Shown here: positions 22,071-35,600 of the stretch, one piece after another
How the letters are laid out: the number at the start of each line of letters is the position of its first letter
How positions within the stretch are numbered: position 1 is the stretch's first letter
Assembly (NCBI RefSeq): GCF_027942865.1
Contig: NC_134509.1
Location: 17,138,017 to 17,202,016, forward strand
Direction of reading: 5' to 3'
Source of the DNA: Odontesthes bonariensis
Taxonomy: Eukaryota; Chordata; Actinopteri; Atheriniformes; Atherinopsidae
DNA length: 64,000 nt
Notes under the pieces: generated by a model
Database searches by the model: none
What the model was told of the DNA's origin: nothing
What the model saw: only the letters and a program-made list of their open reading frames with translations
Program-made: the position numbers and the translations under genes

Positions 22071-25000
22071 TTATTGTCAGATCCTCACTATTATCCCCCC
22101 ATGGGTTTCTCTGCTGTTCATGTCCGTTACCAGGTTTGTTTGCACTTAGGGTTTTGTTTTAGTTTTATGGTGTTCTGGCTAGGCTGCGTTTTTGGTTATA
22201 GTTTCAATAAATCAAGTTCGGCATCCATCAGCCTCCAGTTTGCTAGTGTGCATTTGGGTCCTCATCTCTTCCCCACTCACCACAACACATAGGACACATG
22301 AGGGACTGGAGCCTCAGTCTTTAATGTGTCTGACACACACGTGTCTGAGACACAACCAGCTTTAACAAAATGGCGGTACTTAACACCAGAGGAATGGCAT
22401 TGAGTTGAACTATGGCTTGAGTCTCATTGTCACAAGCATGCTACAGAGCTCTGAAAACAGGTGGAAGTCAGAAAATTTTGAAAAAAAGAAAAATATATAA
22501 TACCAGCTTTTTTGACTTAACATAGAATGTGCCTAGTTTAATTAATTTGTTTTGATTAGTCACTAACATGACAACATAGACAGTTATCATTATTGTTATA
22601 GAGAGATAAAATCGCATAACACAGATCAGAGTTAAAGATTGACAATCGAGCAGAACGGGAAAAATAACACAAAAAGTTAACTTCCTAATAAGGACACAAA
22701 CAGCATCAAGTATAGTGAAAGGAATTTAAACTTGAAAACGAACTACTGATTACAAAAGAACAACTGAAAGAAATACAGTTCTAGGAAACTAAACATCACA
22801 AAAACTCCCTGTTTAAAGATGTAGGTACTTATGATAACTGAATTCTTTAAGATGTGTGGATAACAAAGTGGCAGTCTTTCTGCATGTTTTAGGGCAGATC
22901 ACACCACTTTCAGCTGAGTGGACTTACCGTCTGTGGCCGCAAGCTGAACCCTGATGTGGCATTAGAACAAACCTTTGCTCCGTGTCTTGCGAAGATTTAC
23001 ACCATGGCCAAACGGCTCCAGACTTAAAGCTAAGGCTGATGGGGGGACCCTAACGAGGCTCTTTACATTTAATTCCTGGTCAGGCAACCTGTGAACTATG
23101 AAGACTTTGTTTTTCAGCCTTGAAACTTAAGTTGTTTACCAATTCATGGACACATTTCCACAAGACGTTAATGTTTTCAGGAAAACACTGTACAATGATT
23201 CATTATCGTATTCTGATTCATGGGGTGGATCATTCAAAGCTTCAGCTGATGCTCTAAAGAAGACTAATATGGTTGTACGTTTGCTTTTCGCTTTATCTTG
23301 TTTCTTTCCATCCTAATATTGTTCACACTAATGCCAAATGTCCGAATGGCATTAGTTGCTGGATACATCATCAACATCCTGGACATGGTGTCCAGAGAGT
23401 CTTCATAGCAGTCAGAGAAGAAAGAGACGCTTTCCATCTGGTGTGTCTCCACACAGAGATAAGTTCAGCAAAAGTTCAGCATAGTTTAGGTTCATGGGCC
23501 TGGCAGTTCATTTACAGGTCAACAAGGCTTTATATCCATCCTGGGCCTGTTTTTACAACATCATAAAACCAGGTCACATAAGGTAAGATTAATCATCTAA
23601 TGTCAACATGATGTCTGCAGATGAACCGTTATTAAGCTTTAGTCTGCCACATGTGTATTCACTGTTTGATTTGATGTAATAAAAAGAGGTGTTTCACCAG
23701 TGGCACCTGGAGGGAAAATGGGTTAATAATCTCTTATCAACACCCACAGTTGAAATTTTGCAGCATACAAAATGTTGGAAGGATAAAATCATTGTATTAC
23801 AACTATGAATTACATTAAATTGACTGCAAACATTCAGTCAAAATGTTGGTCTTGCTAAAGTATACAGCTATGCTTGTAAAGCCTGCACATAACTGATTAG
23901 TAAGACGTCTATTGATTTAGTGACACTGATGCTGTAAAATCCATTTCTCTTTTGTACGTGGGGTACTTTCAAAAGATAAAGCTTCAGGTAAATCCATCAC
24001 AAGAGAGGAATAATCTGTATTAAGTGTGAGACAAAAGCATGGCAGAACAAAACTGGAGGTGAATAAGACTGAGAAACCTGGATCTTCTTACTGTTCTGCT
24101 GATGTAAAATGGCATATGCAACCTCTACATATTTATGATGTCATTGAACATACAGTGGCATTTAAAAGTTTTGGGTTTCACAAGTCAAAGTCTGATACTG
24201 TAAGAAATGAAGTAAGTTTAAGATGAACTGATTATCAAAAGGCCTAAAGATTTGCATTTCCTCCATCCTCATCACAACATTATTATTATCATTCATGAAA
24301 CAGCTGCGCAAATGAACATCTCAACAAGCCTAATATATTTTGGAAACAAGTCTATTGTAGTTGAAATATAAGTGTCTGCAGACATTGATGAAAAGAACAC
24401 CTCTCCAGTTGTTAAGAGTGGGGGTGGATCAATTATGCCATCTGTTTTAGGAACATTTCACTGATATAAAGAAGAATGGATTCAATCAAAAACCAACAAA
24501 TTCTGGGGGCAAAAATGACCAAAAACAAGCAGAGCATGGAAAAAGAATGACTACATCAGCAGGATCCATAATGAACTATAATGAACAGGGCATGCAAGCT
24601 GAAGGTTTGGCCCTGTCCCTAACAGTATCCCAACATAAACATCACTCAAAATCTTTAGACATCAGGAATCTCTACAGGCCAGCTACAGGAAACGTTTGTG
24701 AAAATCCCCAAACATGAACTCAAGACTCTGAGCTACATACAGAAAGTTTAACAAAGCTTTCCTACCCAACAAAGGGTGTGTTACTAAGTACTGATTGTGC
24801 AAGGTGGCCAAACCTTTCCTTTGGGCTGCTTTCAGTTACAGCTCTTCTGAAAGTGGAAAGACAGAAAAAGTTCTTAAATGACTCCTCTATAACTTCATAC
24901 CCCGTATAAATCTGATATCTTTTCTTAAAGTTAATATTCACAGTATTCACAAAATACTTTTTTATTGGGTGAGCACAGACTTTTGCATGCTTCTGTAACA

Positions 25001-27880
25001 TTAGATACTGTATATCATTGAATGAGGGCTATGTCTATGTTCCTCAGAAGTTTAAAGGTGACTAAGTTAAAACTGTGAACTAAAATATCATGGTATATGT
25101 TTGATTATTGCAGCTGCGAAATGGTTAAAAATACATGCATTCTGAATTCTAACTTTGTTTAAAGTAAGAGCCACAGTTTTAGAAAGAACTGAGGTGACAA
25201 GATCAATTGATCCGTTGCAAATTAAAGGGAGGGGACCCATACAACCATGCGTGTGGGAATACCTCACACACATCTAGAACATTTATTTTAAACAGCTCCT
25301 CTTGTAGTAAACTCATTGATCTGCTACATTTTTTTTCACAGAAACACTGTACAAAACCTGTACTTTACATTTAAGGGCCCTTTGTTGCCTCATTTCCACC
25401 AACATGTATGTAAACTAAAAGTTCATTCATTCCTATGAGAGTTGCTCCAATCTCTGATGAATGTGCAAACACTTTGCCTTCAGCTTTTTTACCCACCAGA
25501 ATTTGCCTCGAGTATGTTGAAATCTTTTAACTCTTTGAAGAGAGGCCGCATGGTGCGTCAATAAGTTTGACAAACAAAGTCTCAAAACGGGCTAACAAAC
25601 AACCAGCTTTACAATTAAGTGTATCATTACATTCTTATCCAGTTTTAACAGCAAACATACAACAGACTGTCCTTATTGTTAACTTGCTGCACTTTATTAC
25701 CGTCTCCCTCATAACACTTCTCCACCCAGAAGTACAACCACCTAATTCCCGGTCTCTTGACTCACCCGGAGGTGATGTACACTAAAGTGTTTTAAACTAA
25801 TTCAATTGAAAACTCAACAGTCGTGTTTAGCTAATATTGGTTTGAAATTCTACGATGTGCACACACAGAGTCACATACTTTACTACTTGGAAGGAAAAAA
25901 CCCTTAAATTGACCTCTCATCATATATTATATGTGTCTTTCTCTCACTGTAATTTCATGCACATATCTTATTAAACTGGACAGGCACACTCCTACTAATA
26001 GCCTCTCCCATAGCTGAAGTTAAGTTCATCCATCCAAAAAAGAAGGATGTGCTTACAGTGAAGACTAGGGGGCAAAGTCTCTGTATCAGATGGAAGAATT
26101 GCAGACTGAACACACTTGTATTTGGAAACAAGGCATCATGTTTGTACAAAGGTATTCCTGTTCATTGCTTTCTGTCCCACAGTCGAGTATAATTTGAATA
26201 CAGACAGAAGGACTGTTCTCCAAAAAGATAAATTGCACTGACAATCCTCATTATCTTGAAGCTTAGTTTTACTCCATCACAATGCAGCTCTTTGTCCACT
26301 TTGACTTCTTCTTTTCCTCAGCAGAGCAAAACTAAAGAAGCAGCAACGCCACCGACACAACCAAGAGCAGCCCACATCTCAGGTTGTTCCACATATTTCT
26401 GATACTTTCCCAAAATGGCAGCAAGTCACTGTAACGTGAAGATTTTTGTTTGCAAAACCCCAACACAGAGAGCCTACGTGTTTGAAGCTTAACTGAAATA
26501 CAATGTTTTGCTGGCCAGACAATCTGATCTCATGGCAGAGCTTATGGTGAGTTAGAATTTCTACAAATGCAGGGGGTGAGGATTGAGATACATGGTAAGG
26601 GCTTAGATGTTTTTTATCACTCATCCACCTCTGTTAAGGTAATGTCACGTCGACACTGACCGACACAAAACAGCAGCCAACACATACATCGCCATCTCAT
26701 GATTTGCAACCCTAAATTTTGTTTGCAAGAATACATTCTTCAGTAAAATTAACTTGACATGCCTGTTAAGATTACACCAGAAGGACTGAGTGGAATTAAA
26801 TGTCATCTAAAATAAAAGGACACATTAAAAAGGTTGGAAATATTGACTGGATACACAGCGTAAAAGCAAATAAAAATGTGTCCTGTTGTTGTTATTACTG
26901 TGCATTTTTGAGAATTAGATTAAATCTGATATGTTTAGGAGTTCAAAAAGAATGTCAGAATTAGTCATAAAGCATGTCTTAGCTTTGTTTTCAAGATTAA
27001 CACTGAGATTTATTTTTCCTGCTTTCTTCACTGGCTCAGTACTGCCTCAAAGTGTTTGGCCTCAGTTCAGTCAACATCTCCGCTACACATTTGCTGCTTA
27101 CAAATCAAGCCAAAACTTTGCTTCTCCTTTTGCACAGAAAAACCAAAAAAAATCCTACAAAGCAGGAAAATCATCGGTGCTCTTCTTAAACACAGACTGC
27201 AACTTGCCCTTGGGCAATTATATAGCAATAATGTTCATGTTCACAAATTTTTCTTACTATTATATTTGATATTATCACACTTCCATCATACTAGTCATCA
27301 TTCATCATGAATGTTCCGTCAGAAGTATCTTTTTGGATGCTCTTGGTCAGATTTCTCAGAGCATGTAATTCCAATCTCTTCACAGTGCTCCCAGTGTCTG
27401 GGTTCCCCACAAACAAGAACATCTTCAATGCTGCCACTGCAACACTCTTGAACTGCTAGAATAATCGTTAGTTTGGAGGCGCATGTTTGGTGCTGGTACT
27501 TAAGCGCTTGTTTGGTTTGTAGTGATTCGACTCCCACTAGTGGTTTTATGCTAAAGTGCAGTCTTAATTTAAAAAAAAGTTTGTGATATTTTGGTTATAA
27601 TATTTTAAGAAAAAAATTCCATGATAGAATCTCTTTTCACACATGATCAAATCTTAGAATTTTTTTGTCTTATTAACTATTTCAAATAGCTTTGTGATGA
27701 AGAGAAACTCTGTTCAAAGTGCAATTGTCCTATTAATGCTTTGTATATGTTTGTAAATCAAAGTTAATTATTTACTGTTGTTTGTGACTACTGCAAATTA
27801 CAACTTTGTAAGGTTTAGAGGCTCTTTAAGGTAATAGCTTCTTTGTGAACCCTTGTATTGTGTGTGAGTAAGTTTGGCTT
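22071..27880. other. Long repeat-rich intergenic region
   Basis: No exon with convincing homology on either strand. A decayed transposon fragment starts near 24150 ('cagtggcatttaaaagtttt'), and 22090-22290 looks like the tail of another repeat. The longest frames (97 and 112 codons, at 23273 and 26931) have no domains. Confidence 0.4.
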
Positions 27881-27884
27881 CTGC

Positions 27885-28186
27885 TCTGGGTCACAAAAGC
27901 TGATCCAAAATGCTGCAGCCAGAGTTCTGATGAGAACTTGCAGGAGAGATCATATTTCTCCAGTTTTAGCTTCTCTTCATTGGCTCCCTCTAAATTTCAG
28001 TTCAGTTCAATTTTAAATTCTTCTCCGCACATATAAAGCTCTTAATGACCAAGCTCCATCATACCTTAAAGATCTCACAGTGCAATATTTTCCCAACAGA
28101 GCACTTCGCTCTCAGACTGCAGGTTTACTTGTGGTTCCCAGAGTTTCTAAAAGTAGAACAGAGAGGCAGAGCCTTCAGTTATCAGC
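27885..28186 (+). pseudogene. L2-type LINE reverse transcriptase tail
   Basis: Frame-by-frame reading gives LIQNAAARVLMRT and HISPVLASLHWLPL, then after a frameshift LLRTYKALNDQAPSYLKDL and PNRALRSQTAGLL. This is the C-terminus of an L2/CR1-type polymerase, closely matching the minus-strand LINE at 15345-15650. It is cut off at 28186 by unrelated sequence starting 'agaggtgggaccaagtcatt'. Confidence 0.75.
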
Positions 28187-28585
28187 AGAGGTGGGACCAA
28201 GTCATTATTTGGAAAGTCACAAGTTTGCAAGTTTTTTAATGAATATTTGAAATATCAAGTTTTTTACCATTTATTCAAGTAGAGTATTTCACCAATTAAC
28301 ATATAAAAAGCTGATGTTTTGTTACTAATTTAAGGGCCAACAACTTGTACAAATAATGCCTAAAGAGTTTTTTTTTTATGAAGATTACTAGTAGCATTGC
28401 TGACATTGGCTTTGAGGTGGGTTACACTCTCGATCTGCACACAGAGCCAAACAACCATTAGCACTCCGCCTGCAGCAATTTAAATCACATATCAACATGA
28501 CAGGCATGTCTTTTTGGAGTTCAATATATTTGTAACGTCAAGTTGCTGTCACTTTACGTTACTTTTTTTGACAAAGTTAGAGGTG
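28187..28585. repeat. Probable MITE fragment interrupting the LINE tail
   Basis: The sequence 'agaggtgggaccaagtcatt' with 'gaaagtcacaagtttgcaag' is typical of a common fish non-autonomous element (from memory). No matching inverted right end is clear, so the borders are uncertain. Confidence 0.35.
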
Positions 28586-28589
28586 GCTC

Positions 28590-28915
28590 AGTTGACCCTA
28601 GTTAAGCTGCTATAGGCCTAGACTGCTGGGGGGCCTCTCACGATGCACCTTTCCTCACTCTGTTCTCTTTACTCTCCATGTACATATGACATTATTGTTG
28701 TCATTGACTCGTGTTTCTCTTTCTCAGCAGGTATCCCTGGTCTGGTGTTATGCTGTTTGGTGTCCCCTCTGTCCTCTCAAACCCCAGCTGGTCGAGGCGA
28801 ATGGCCACCTTTCCTGAGTCTGGTTCTGCCAGAGGTTTCCTCCTGTTAAATGGGAGGTTTTTCCCACCCCCCACAGTTGCCTCGTGCATGCTCAGGATGG
28901 AAGGTTGGATTGAAG
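28590..28915 (+). repeat. Fish LINE 3' UTR-like repeat
   Basis: The blocks 'aagctgctataggcctagac', 'ctggggggcctctcacgatg', 'gtcctctcaaaccccagctg' and 'gaggtttcctcctgttaaat' match, from memory, the conserved 3' region of an abundant teleost LINE. It lies downstream of the RT tail at 27885 and may be its 3' end. Confidence 0.45.
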
Positions 28916-29719
28916 AGAGGTTTTGGTGCAATTTGTTTGAAAAGTAGATCACCTGGTAAACTGACAGCTGCACCGTTTGGCTCAGCTCTCTCACTCCCCA
29001 CGACAGACCAGTATAGTATCCTGATGAGTGCAGACGCTGCTCCAATCCGCCTGTCAGCAGAGAGGTCTCAGCTTCATTCAACCACCATTCGTGAACAAGA
29101 CCTTCGGATAACTACAGCAAGTTTGGCAACAAACCACTCCCAACCCACCCTTTTCCACCCTTTTCTAGCATATAACTATGACAATATACTTTGAGGTGCT
29201 AAACATCTTCCCAGCTGTTTTACAGTTGTCTGGAAATTGTTGCAGTGCCCACTGGAGGTTTCTGCTTGATTAGACATTTAGGATCACCTCATTTGTGAAA
29301 AGCGAAATTACAATCTCAATCTGATCAAACTGAAACCGTCCATCCTTTTTACTGCGACAAGAAATTCTGTCCATAATGGTTCGAAAAAGAATTGGTGACA
29401 AAGAGCAGCCTCTCAAGTATGTGATGCAAACAAAGTTCTCAGTCTAGTTGTACATGGATCAAACGACCTGTGGAAATTACATTGTTCACATAGCTCGTAA
29501 CTGGGAAAAGGGTCAATATTGGTGAAGTATTTTTATATATGAATAACGTCTGTGCTGTTATAGAAATCCAATTAGTTTATTCTGACAGACTTGCAAATAT
29601 TAGAGGGAAAAAACACACACAAGGATGAAGGTGGGAGGATAAATTAATGATTCATAATTTTCACACAGAAAGTTATTGTATAATCATTTCTTTCTATAAA
29701 ACATTTTCATATAATCATT
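28916..29719. other. Intergenic stretch left of the BEL element
   Basis: Nothing supported as a gene. At 29706-29715 the sequence 'ttcatataat' is the same as at the right border of the BEL element. Confidence 0.4.
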
Positions 29720-30019
29720 CTATTCTGTCCTCAGTGTGTGTGTCTGTACACAAATTGACAGATAGCGAACAAGATCCAAGAGAACTCAGAGGCTGGAGTA
29801 AAGTTGAATGGCCTTTACTGTTGTCTTCATTCTCATGAACAATATTTTATCTTGTAAAAAAGCGATAATTTTCCAAGGCACAAAAGTAGGAGTCATGTGA
29901 CTAAATCTACCTTTTCCAAATAAAAGCGTAAATAAACAAAGTAATGAACTACTCTTAAACGCCAGTAGGGGGAGAAAAGGCAACACAAATACAGGCAAAG
30001 TTCACATAGAACATGACAC
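29720..30019 (-). repeat. 3' LTR of the BEL/Pao element (300 bp)
   Basis: It aligns end to end with 36448-36829, apart from one substitution near the left end (gtgtgtg versus gtgagtg) and the absence of 82 bases, present in the other copy at about 36620-36701. It contains minus-strand poly(A)-like and AT-rich segments. Confidence 0.92.
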
Positions 30020-30088
30020 TCCCCGTCTGGTATTATTCAAATACCACTATCTGAATAACCCGAGCATGTGTTAACAGAGAAACTAAAT

Positions 30089-30313
30089 TCACTCTGTGTC
30101 TTCCGCACTCTTGAGAAGAATCGTCTCAGAGATGGGTCTCAAGAAAGTCTTAGCTGACCCAGATCTCGTGACCTTGAGTTCAATCTTCCTGACCTTTCCA
30201 TGTTGGCCAGGGAAAGTTTTCGTGACCAGAGCCATTGGCCACTCGTTCCTCTTCGCCTCGCTATCCTTAAGAAGAACCAAGTCACCTATCTTCAGATTAG
30301 GACGCACGTCCTG
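30089..30313 (-). pseudogene. Integrase C-terminal domain piece of the BEL element
   Basis: NLKIGDLVLLKDSEAKRNEW and the following GQHGKVRKIEL form the small beta-barrel domain (DUF5641-like) that ends BEL/Pao integrases. It is in the same frame as the larger integrase frame but separated from it by a TAG at 30317-30319. Confidence 0.8.
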
Positions 30314-30316
30314 CCA

Positions 30317-31942
30317 CTAACTACGACTTTGAAGTGTTGGTAAGTATTCGCGTCTCCATCTGTTCCAAAAGGTATTGGCTAGATGTTGGACCTGTCTCCA
30401 CTGCTGGCGGTGGAGATCTTTGCTGTCAAAGGTTCCCGGAGGAGGAGGGTAAGTAGACACCTTCTGTGTCAGGAGTGAAGCAGTGGTCAAAAGAAAAGGT
30501 GAGTCTGGGTCTGAAGAGAAAGGCACAAGCGGCCTGGCATTAATGATCGCCGTGACCTCTGCCATAAAGGTTGACAACACCTCATGAGTAAGGCGTGAAG
30601 GGCTGGTTTGCATGAGCATGGAGTTCAATATCCGTCTGGAGATGCCAATCATTCGCTCCCAAACTCCCCCCATGTGGGAAGAATGGGGAGGATTGAAAAC
30701 CCAAGTGCAACTTTCTTCACTCAAATACCTTCTAACATTGGGTTCATCGGGATCCGTGAGGAGTACATGCAATTCCTTGCAGGCGCCTGTAAAGTTGGTT
30801 CCGCAATCGGAACGGAGTTGCTTAGCGGGTCCCCGCAGAGCAAAGAAGCGATGCAAGGCGTTAATGAAACTTGAGGTGTCCATTGCCTCGACCAACTCTA
30901 TGTGCACAGCACGTGTGCTCATGGACGTGAAAAGTACGGCCCACCTTTTGCTGTTAGCTTGACCTTCTCGGGTGCGTCTTGTTGTAATAGTCCAAGGGCC
31001 GAACACGTCGAGACCCACATAGGTGAAGGGTGGCTCTGTACCCAGGCGATCGGGGGGCAGATCTGCCATCTTCTGCTCAGCAGCTCTCCCTCGAAGCTTG
31101 TTACATGTGACGCATTTGTGAAGGATACCGTTGATGCATTTCTTGACCCCAACAATCCAGAACCCTGCTGAGCGAACAGATCCTTCAGTAAAAACACGAC
31201 CTTGGTGTTTGACCTTTTCGTGATAATGCCTCACGAGCAGCGTTGCGATATGGCTGCGGCCTGGGATGACAAGAGGCAGTTTTTCTCTTGCGTCGAGTGC
31301 CGACTGGTTGAGCCTACCTCCTATTCTTAGAAGTCCATCTTCGTCCACATAGATATTCAGCTTTCCTAGAGGGCTATCTTTTGAGATGTTCTTCCCGGCA
31401 GCTAGACAAAAGAACTCTTTGCTGTAGGTCTCTCTTTGCACAGACTTGATGATGAGAGTTCCTGCTTTGAGCAGCTCTTCTGCTGTATGAGGCCCTTTGC
31501 ATAGATGCCAGCCATTACAGTCTTTGTGTTTGACCATAGCGGAGCTCCCGTGAGACTCGGTGACGTGTGTCAGGAATGCTATGGCTCTCACCAAAGACTT
31601 CCAGGATGAGAATCGCTCAAAACGATGAGACCCCAGGTTGGCTGGAGGAACAGAGAGCATGGTAGCATGAGAACGCACCTCGGTGTCGAGATCTGGAGCG
31701 ACAAGGTCATATGACTCCTCTTCTGAAGTGGACGCTCCTTCAGGCAGGGACAGGAAAGGAGGCCCAGTGATCCAAGTCGTGTTAGCAAGCTCAACTGCGG
31801 ATACAGATCGAGTGGCGTGATCTGCTGGATTCTGAGTGGTACGGACATAGTGCCACTGCTCTGGTTTGGTGGACTTTCTGATCCGCTGTACTCTGTTGGA
31901 AACATACATATAAAAACGTCTGGTTTGGTTATATATGTATCC
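30317..31942 (-). pseudogene. BEL/Pao RNase H end and integrase
   Basis: The open frame listed from 32023 starts inside the nested element. Homology begins near 31942 with YIYNQTRRFYMYVSNRVQ, the end of RNase H. Integrase follows: an HH-CC zinc finger with HYHEKVKHQG and HKCVTCNK, then a DDE core with GLDVFGPW (Asp), LRSDCGTNFTG (Asp) and WERMIGISRR (Glu). All three catalytic acidic residues are present. The frame ends at TAG 30317-30319, inside the protein as judged by the continuing homology. Confidence 0.88.
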
Positions 31943-31945
31943 TAA

Positions 31946-32559
31946 AGCCTGGTTTATAGTCGGTAACGCAAGACGCAACGCAAGCCCTTGCGCGGTTGCA
32001 AGCCCCCCCTTGCGTGCTTGCATGTCACCTCAATTTTCTAAACTTCACGCAAGACGCAAGCGCAAGCCACTGGCTGTGGTCGAAACCGCCTACTACTTGA
32101 TCGATCTGACAGTATGCAGAGCGTTTACACACAGTGCACTTCACTCCTGCCCGAGCCGAAATCAGCCGGCCTGAAAAGCTGATTTCCCTTAAGCTATAGG
32201 CTAAACTCTGTAAATATATAACTTTAGCAACATTTGAAACATTTTCAGGCGAGAAAGTAGTCGTTTAGACCCCCAAGGTGTTGAAAATCTGACAAAATAC
32301 CGGCTATTTACAAGAAGAAGAAGAAGCATGAATCCACTCGAAGAGAGACTTGCTGAAGAGGTCCTGGCGGTGAATTTCCTTTCATCGTAGTAGGCTTGTC
32401 ATTGAAAAAACCCGCTACTCCACCTACTGTCCTGGCGGTGAATCGCCACGCAGCACACACAACCGCCGACAAAGCAAAATGAAGTATAAACGTCTCGAGC
32501 CATTAACATACGCGCAAGACGCAAGCGCAAGGGCAGTTAAAAGAAGTATAACTCAGCCT
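31946..32559. mobile_element. Nested 614 bp inverted-repeat element (PIF/Harbinger-like) inside BEL pol
   Basis: The ends are 'agcctggtttatagt' on the left and, reversed, 'aggctgagttatact' on the right (11 of 15 matching). TAA is duplicated exactly at both sides (31943-31945 and 32560-32562). A 3 bp TWA duplication is the mark of PIF/Harbinger transposons. Repeats of 'gcaagacgcaagcgcaag' lie near both ends in opposite orientation. No transposase. It splits the RNase H coding region of the retrotransposon. Confidence 0.8.
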
Positions 32560-32625
32560 TAAGACAACCTTGCTGTCTGTGTAGAACTGCAATGAATCTA
32601 CACTGATGTCTAACTCACTCTCCAC

Positions 32626-35600
32626 TTACTCCGCCATCTCTACTGCTAATACAGCTGCACCCAGCTCCAGCCTCGGGACAGTGTGGGCAGCTGCGGGAGC
32701 TAGTTTCGCTTTTCCTAGGACAAAACCTATATGACACTTTCCATCGCTGTCGACGACCTTCAGGTAAGCTACAGCAGCGATGGCCTTCACCGAGGCGTCA
32801 GAGAAGATGTGCAGTTCCTTTCTGCGGGCTGTGGTAAGGGTGGTAGGAGTGTAAGCTCTCGGGATCCTGAAGTCACTCAGACTTTGTAAGGAGTTTTTCC
32901 ACACTCTCCATTCAGCTTCCTTTTCATCTGGAAGTGGACTGTCCCAGTCAAGGATCTCACCGCTGGTAAGTTCACGCAGTATGAACTTCCCCTGAATGGC
33001 GACTGGTGCAACGAGTCCGAGAGGGTCGAAAAGACTGTTCACAGTGGCTAGAACACCTCTACGAGTGAAGGGTTTCTCTGTAGCAGCCACTCTGAAAGTA
33101 AAGAGGTCATGTTTGAGATCCCAGCTAAGCCCTAAGCTACGTTGGATGTGATCTGAGTTGTCATCAAAATCCAGATTCTGAAGACCCTTTGCATGGTCCT
33201 CTGGAAGGAAGGCTTCCAAGACTTCAGAGGCGTTTGATGCTATCTTATGGAGCCGCAAGTTCGAGACAGCAAGCAACTCTTGTGTTCTTTTGAGCAGGTC
33301 GATGGCCTCAGCCGCTGATGAGAGGGACTTGAGGCCGTCATCGACATAGAAGTGTCGCTCTACAAAGTGTTTGGCATCCGTGCCGTATTCGCTTGCTCCA
33401 TGTAATGCCGCACGACGAAGACCGTAGATGGCTACCGCCGGTGACGGGCTATTGCCGAATACGTGGACTTTCATCCTGTACTCGACAATCTCATTGCTGG
33501 GTTTGTTGTCCTTGAACCAAAGGAACCGGAGAAAATCTCGATGGTCTTCTCTGACTATGAAGCTATGAAACATCTGTTCGATGTCCGCTATCACAGCCAC
33601 AGGCTCTCTTCGGAAACGCAGCAAGACGCCAAGTAAGCTACTGTTCAAATCCGGGCCAGTAAGTAGCACATCATTCAATGAAACACCACGATACTGGGCA
33701 CTGGAGTCAAAAACAACTCTGATTTGAGTTGGCTTACGAGGGTGGTATACACCAAATATGGGAAGATACCATCGCTCTTCTCCCTCTGACAGTGGAGGCG
33801 CTAACTCTGCCTGGTCGTGATCAAAGATCTTTTGCATAAAGTTCAGAAAGTGAGTTTTCATTTCAGGCTTTCTTTCCAGCGTGCGTCGAAGAGAAGTAAG
33901 GCGACTGAGAGCCTGCTCTCGGTTGTTTGGGAGCTGTAGCCGAGGGGATCGGAATGGAAGAGGTGCCACCAAGCTATTGGTGTTGTCCATGAACATCTCT
34001 TTATCCATGAGCTCCAGGAAAAGCTTGTCTTCGATGGAGAGACCCACCTTATCATCATCCTTGGTTCTTTCAAAGATTGAGCTGCCGAGGCTACAGTCAT
34101 CAAAGACTGTGGTGCTGAACTTTTCTTTCACTTTCAGGTGCTTAGGGCATGGAGAAAGGAGGGACGGACGCCCGTTTTCAAGCACGTTGGTCCGAAAGGA
34201 AGTGACAGCCTGGGGCTTGTGGGCCGAGCCCAAGCAGACATTGCCAACGACAACCCAGCCAAGGTCTAGTCTCTGAGCGTAGGGGGCATTGGGAGGACCG
34301 TTATGATGCTCTCTGACCTTATGAACCTGGAGGATGTCGTGTCCTAGGAGAAGTAATATCTGAGCCTCTGGATCTAGATGTGGGATCTTATAAGCTATGG
34401 ACTTCAGGTGAGCATGGTGCTGCGCAGCTGCAGGAGTCGGGATCTCCGACCGATCGTCTGGCATGTGATTACACTCGATGAGTGTGGGAAGCATCACCCT
34501 TGTCGTTTCATCCAATGACTCCACCACAAACCCTGTAGCTCTTGTCCCAGATGTCTCAGTAGTACCTGCACACGTACGTAGTGTATATGGCGACTCTAAC
34601 CCTTTGATTTGGAAGAGGTTGAAGAATTCGGACCTAGCTAATGACTTGTTACTTTGATCGTCTAAAATAGCATAAACTTTAATGGCTTTGTCTTGGTGTG
34701 CATTGGGGTAGACTCTCACTAGGCAGATCTTAGAACAAGATCTAGGTTCCTCACCTCTGTCGCAAACTTCTGTGCACCTGGATGTGACTGCTGACTGAGG
34801 TGCCACTCCTTCACCCTCCCCGCCATGCTCTAAGGAGGGGTCTCTAATGTCCCATGGAGCAGGTCCAGGGTGTAGTGCAGCGATGTGGCCATCACTCTCA
34901 CATTCTTTGCACTTCAAGGCCACTTCACAGTTCTTTGCAAAGTGAGCAGTAGAAGAGCAACACCTAAAGCAGATGCTGTTCTCTTTAAGAAAGGCCTTGC
35001 GCTCTCCAAGTGGCTTGCTTCGAAAACCTCTGCACTTTTTTAGATGATGGGGTTTTTTATGGATGGGACATTGCCTATCGATGTCGCTCGGCTTGCTGCT
35101 CAAACTGTCTGACTGAGAAGCTGAATGTTGGTATGCCACTTCAGTTTTGTGAGCAGACACATGACTTTTGATGTATCCTGACCTCCTTTCCACTCGTTCA
35201 GGCTTCGGTGGGTCTGTGGAGAATCTGTGGGAACTGTTTGATGAAACCATGGGGAAGGTTGAGAGTGTGAAGCTAGGGTCGTTTCTTCTGCGTGCTTCTT
35301 TACATATGAAGTCTGTGAAGAAAGCAAATGGAGGAAAATATACATTGTGCTGCTCTTTGTACAGAGAACCATGAGCTAGCCACCTCTCTTGCAGACCGTA
35401 TGGTAACTTTCCCACGATAGGGTTGACTCCCCTGGCGGTATCCAGGTATGAGAGACCAGGTAAGTAGCCCTCAGACTTAGCAGACTCCCTTAATAGGTCT
35501 CCCAGCTCCCTGAGCTTCAAAGCGTCGTTGGGACCGATTCTAGGAAAGCTCTCTATCCTTTCAAAAAGAGCTCTTTCGATTACTTCAGGGGAGCCGTAAC

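Noticed and set aside
28701-29081. 126-codon minus-strand frame
   Set aside because: Antisense of the fish LINE 3' UTR-like repeat; no protein similarity.
31946-32023. N-terminal 26 residues of the 568-codon integrase frame
   Set aside because: They come from the nested inverted-repeat element, not from the BEL protein.
33881-34276. 131-codon plus-strand frame
   Set aside because: Antisense shadow of the retrotransposon reading frame.
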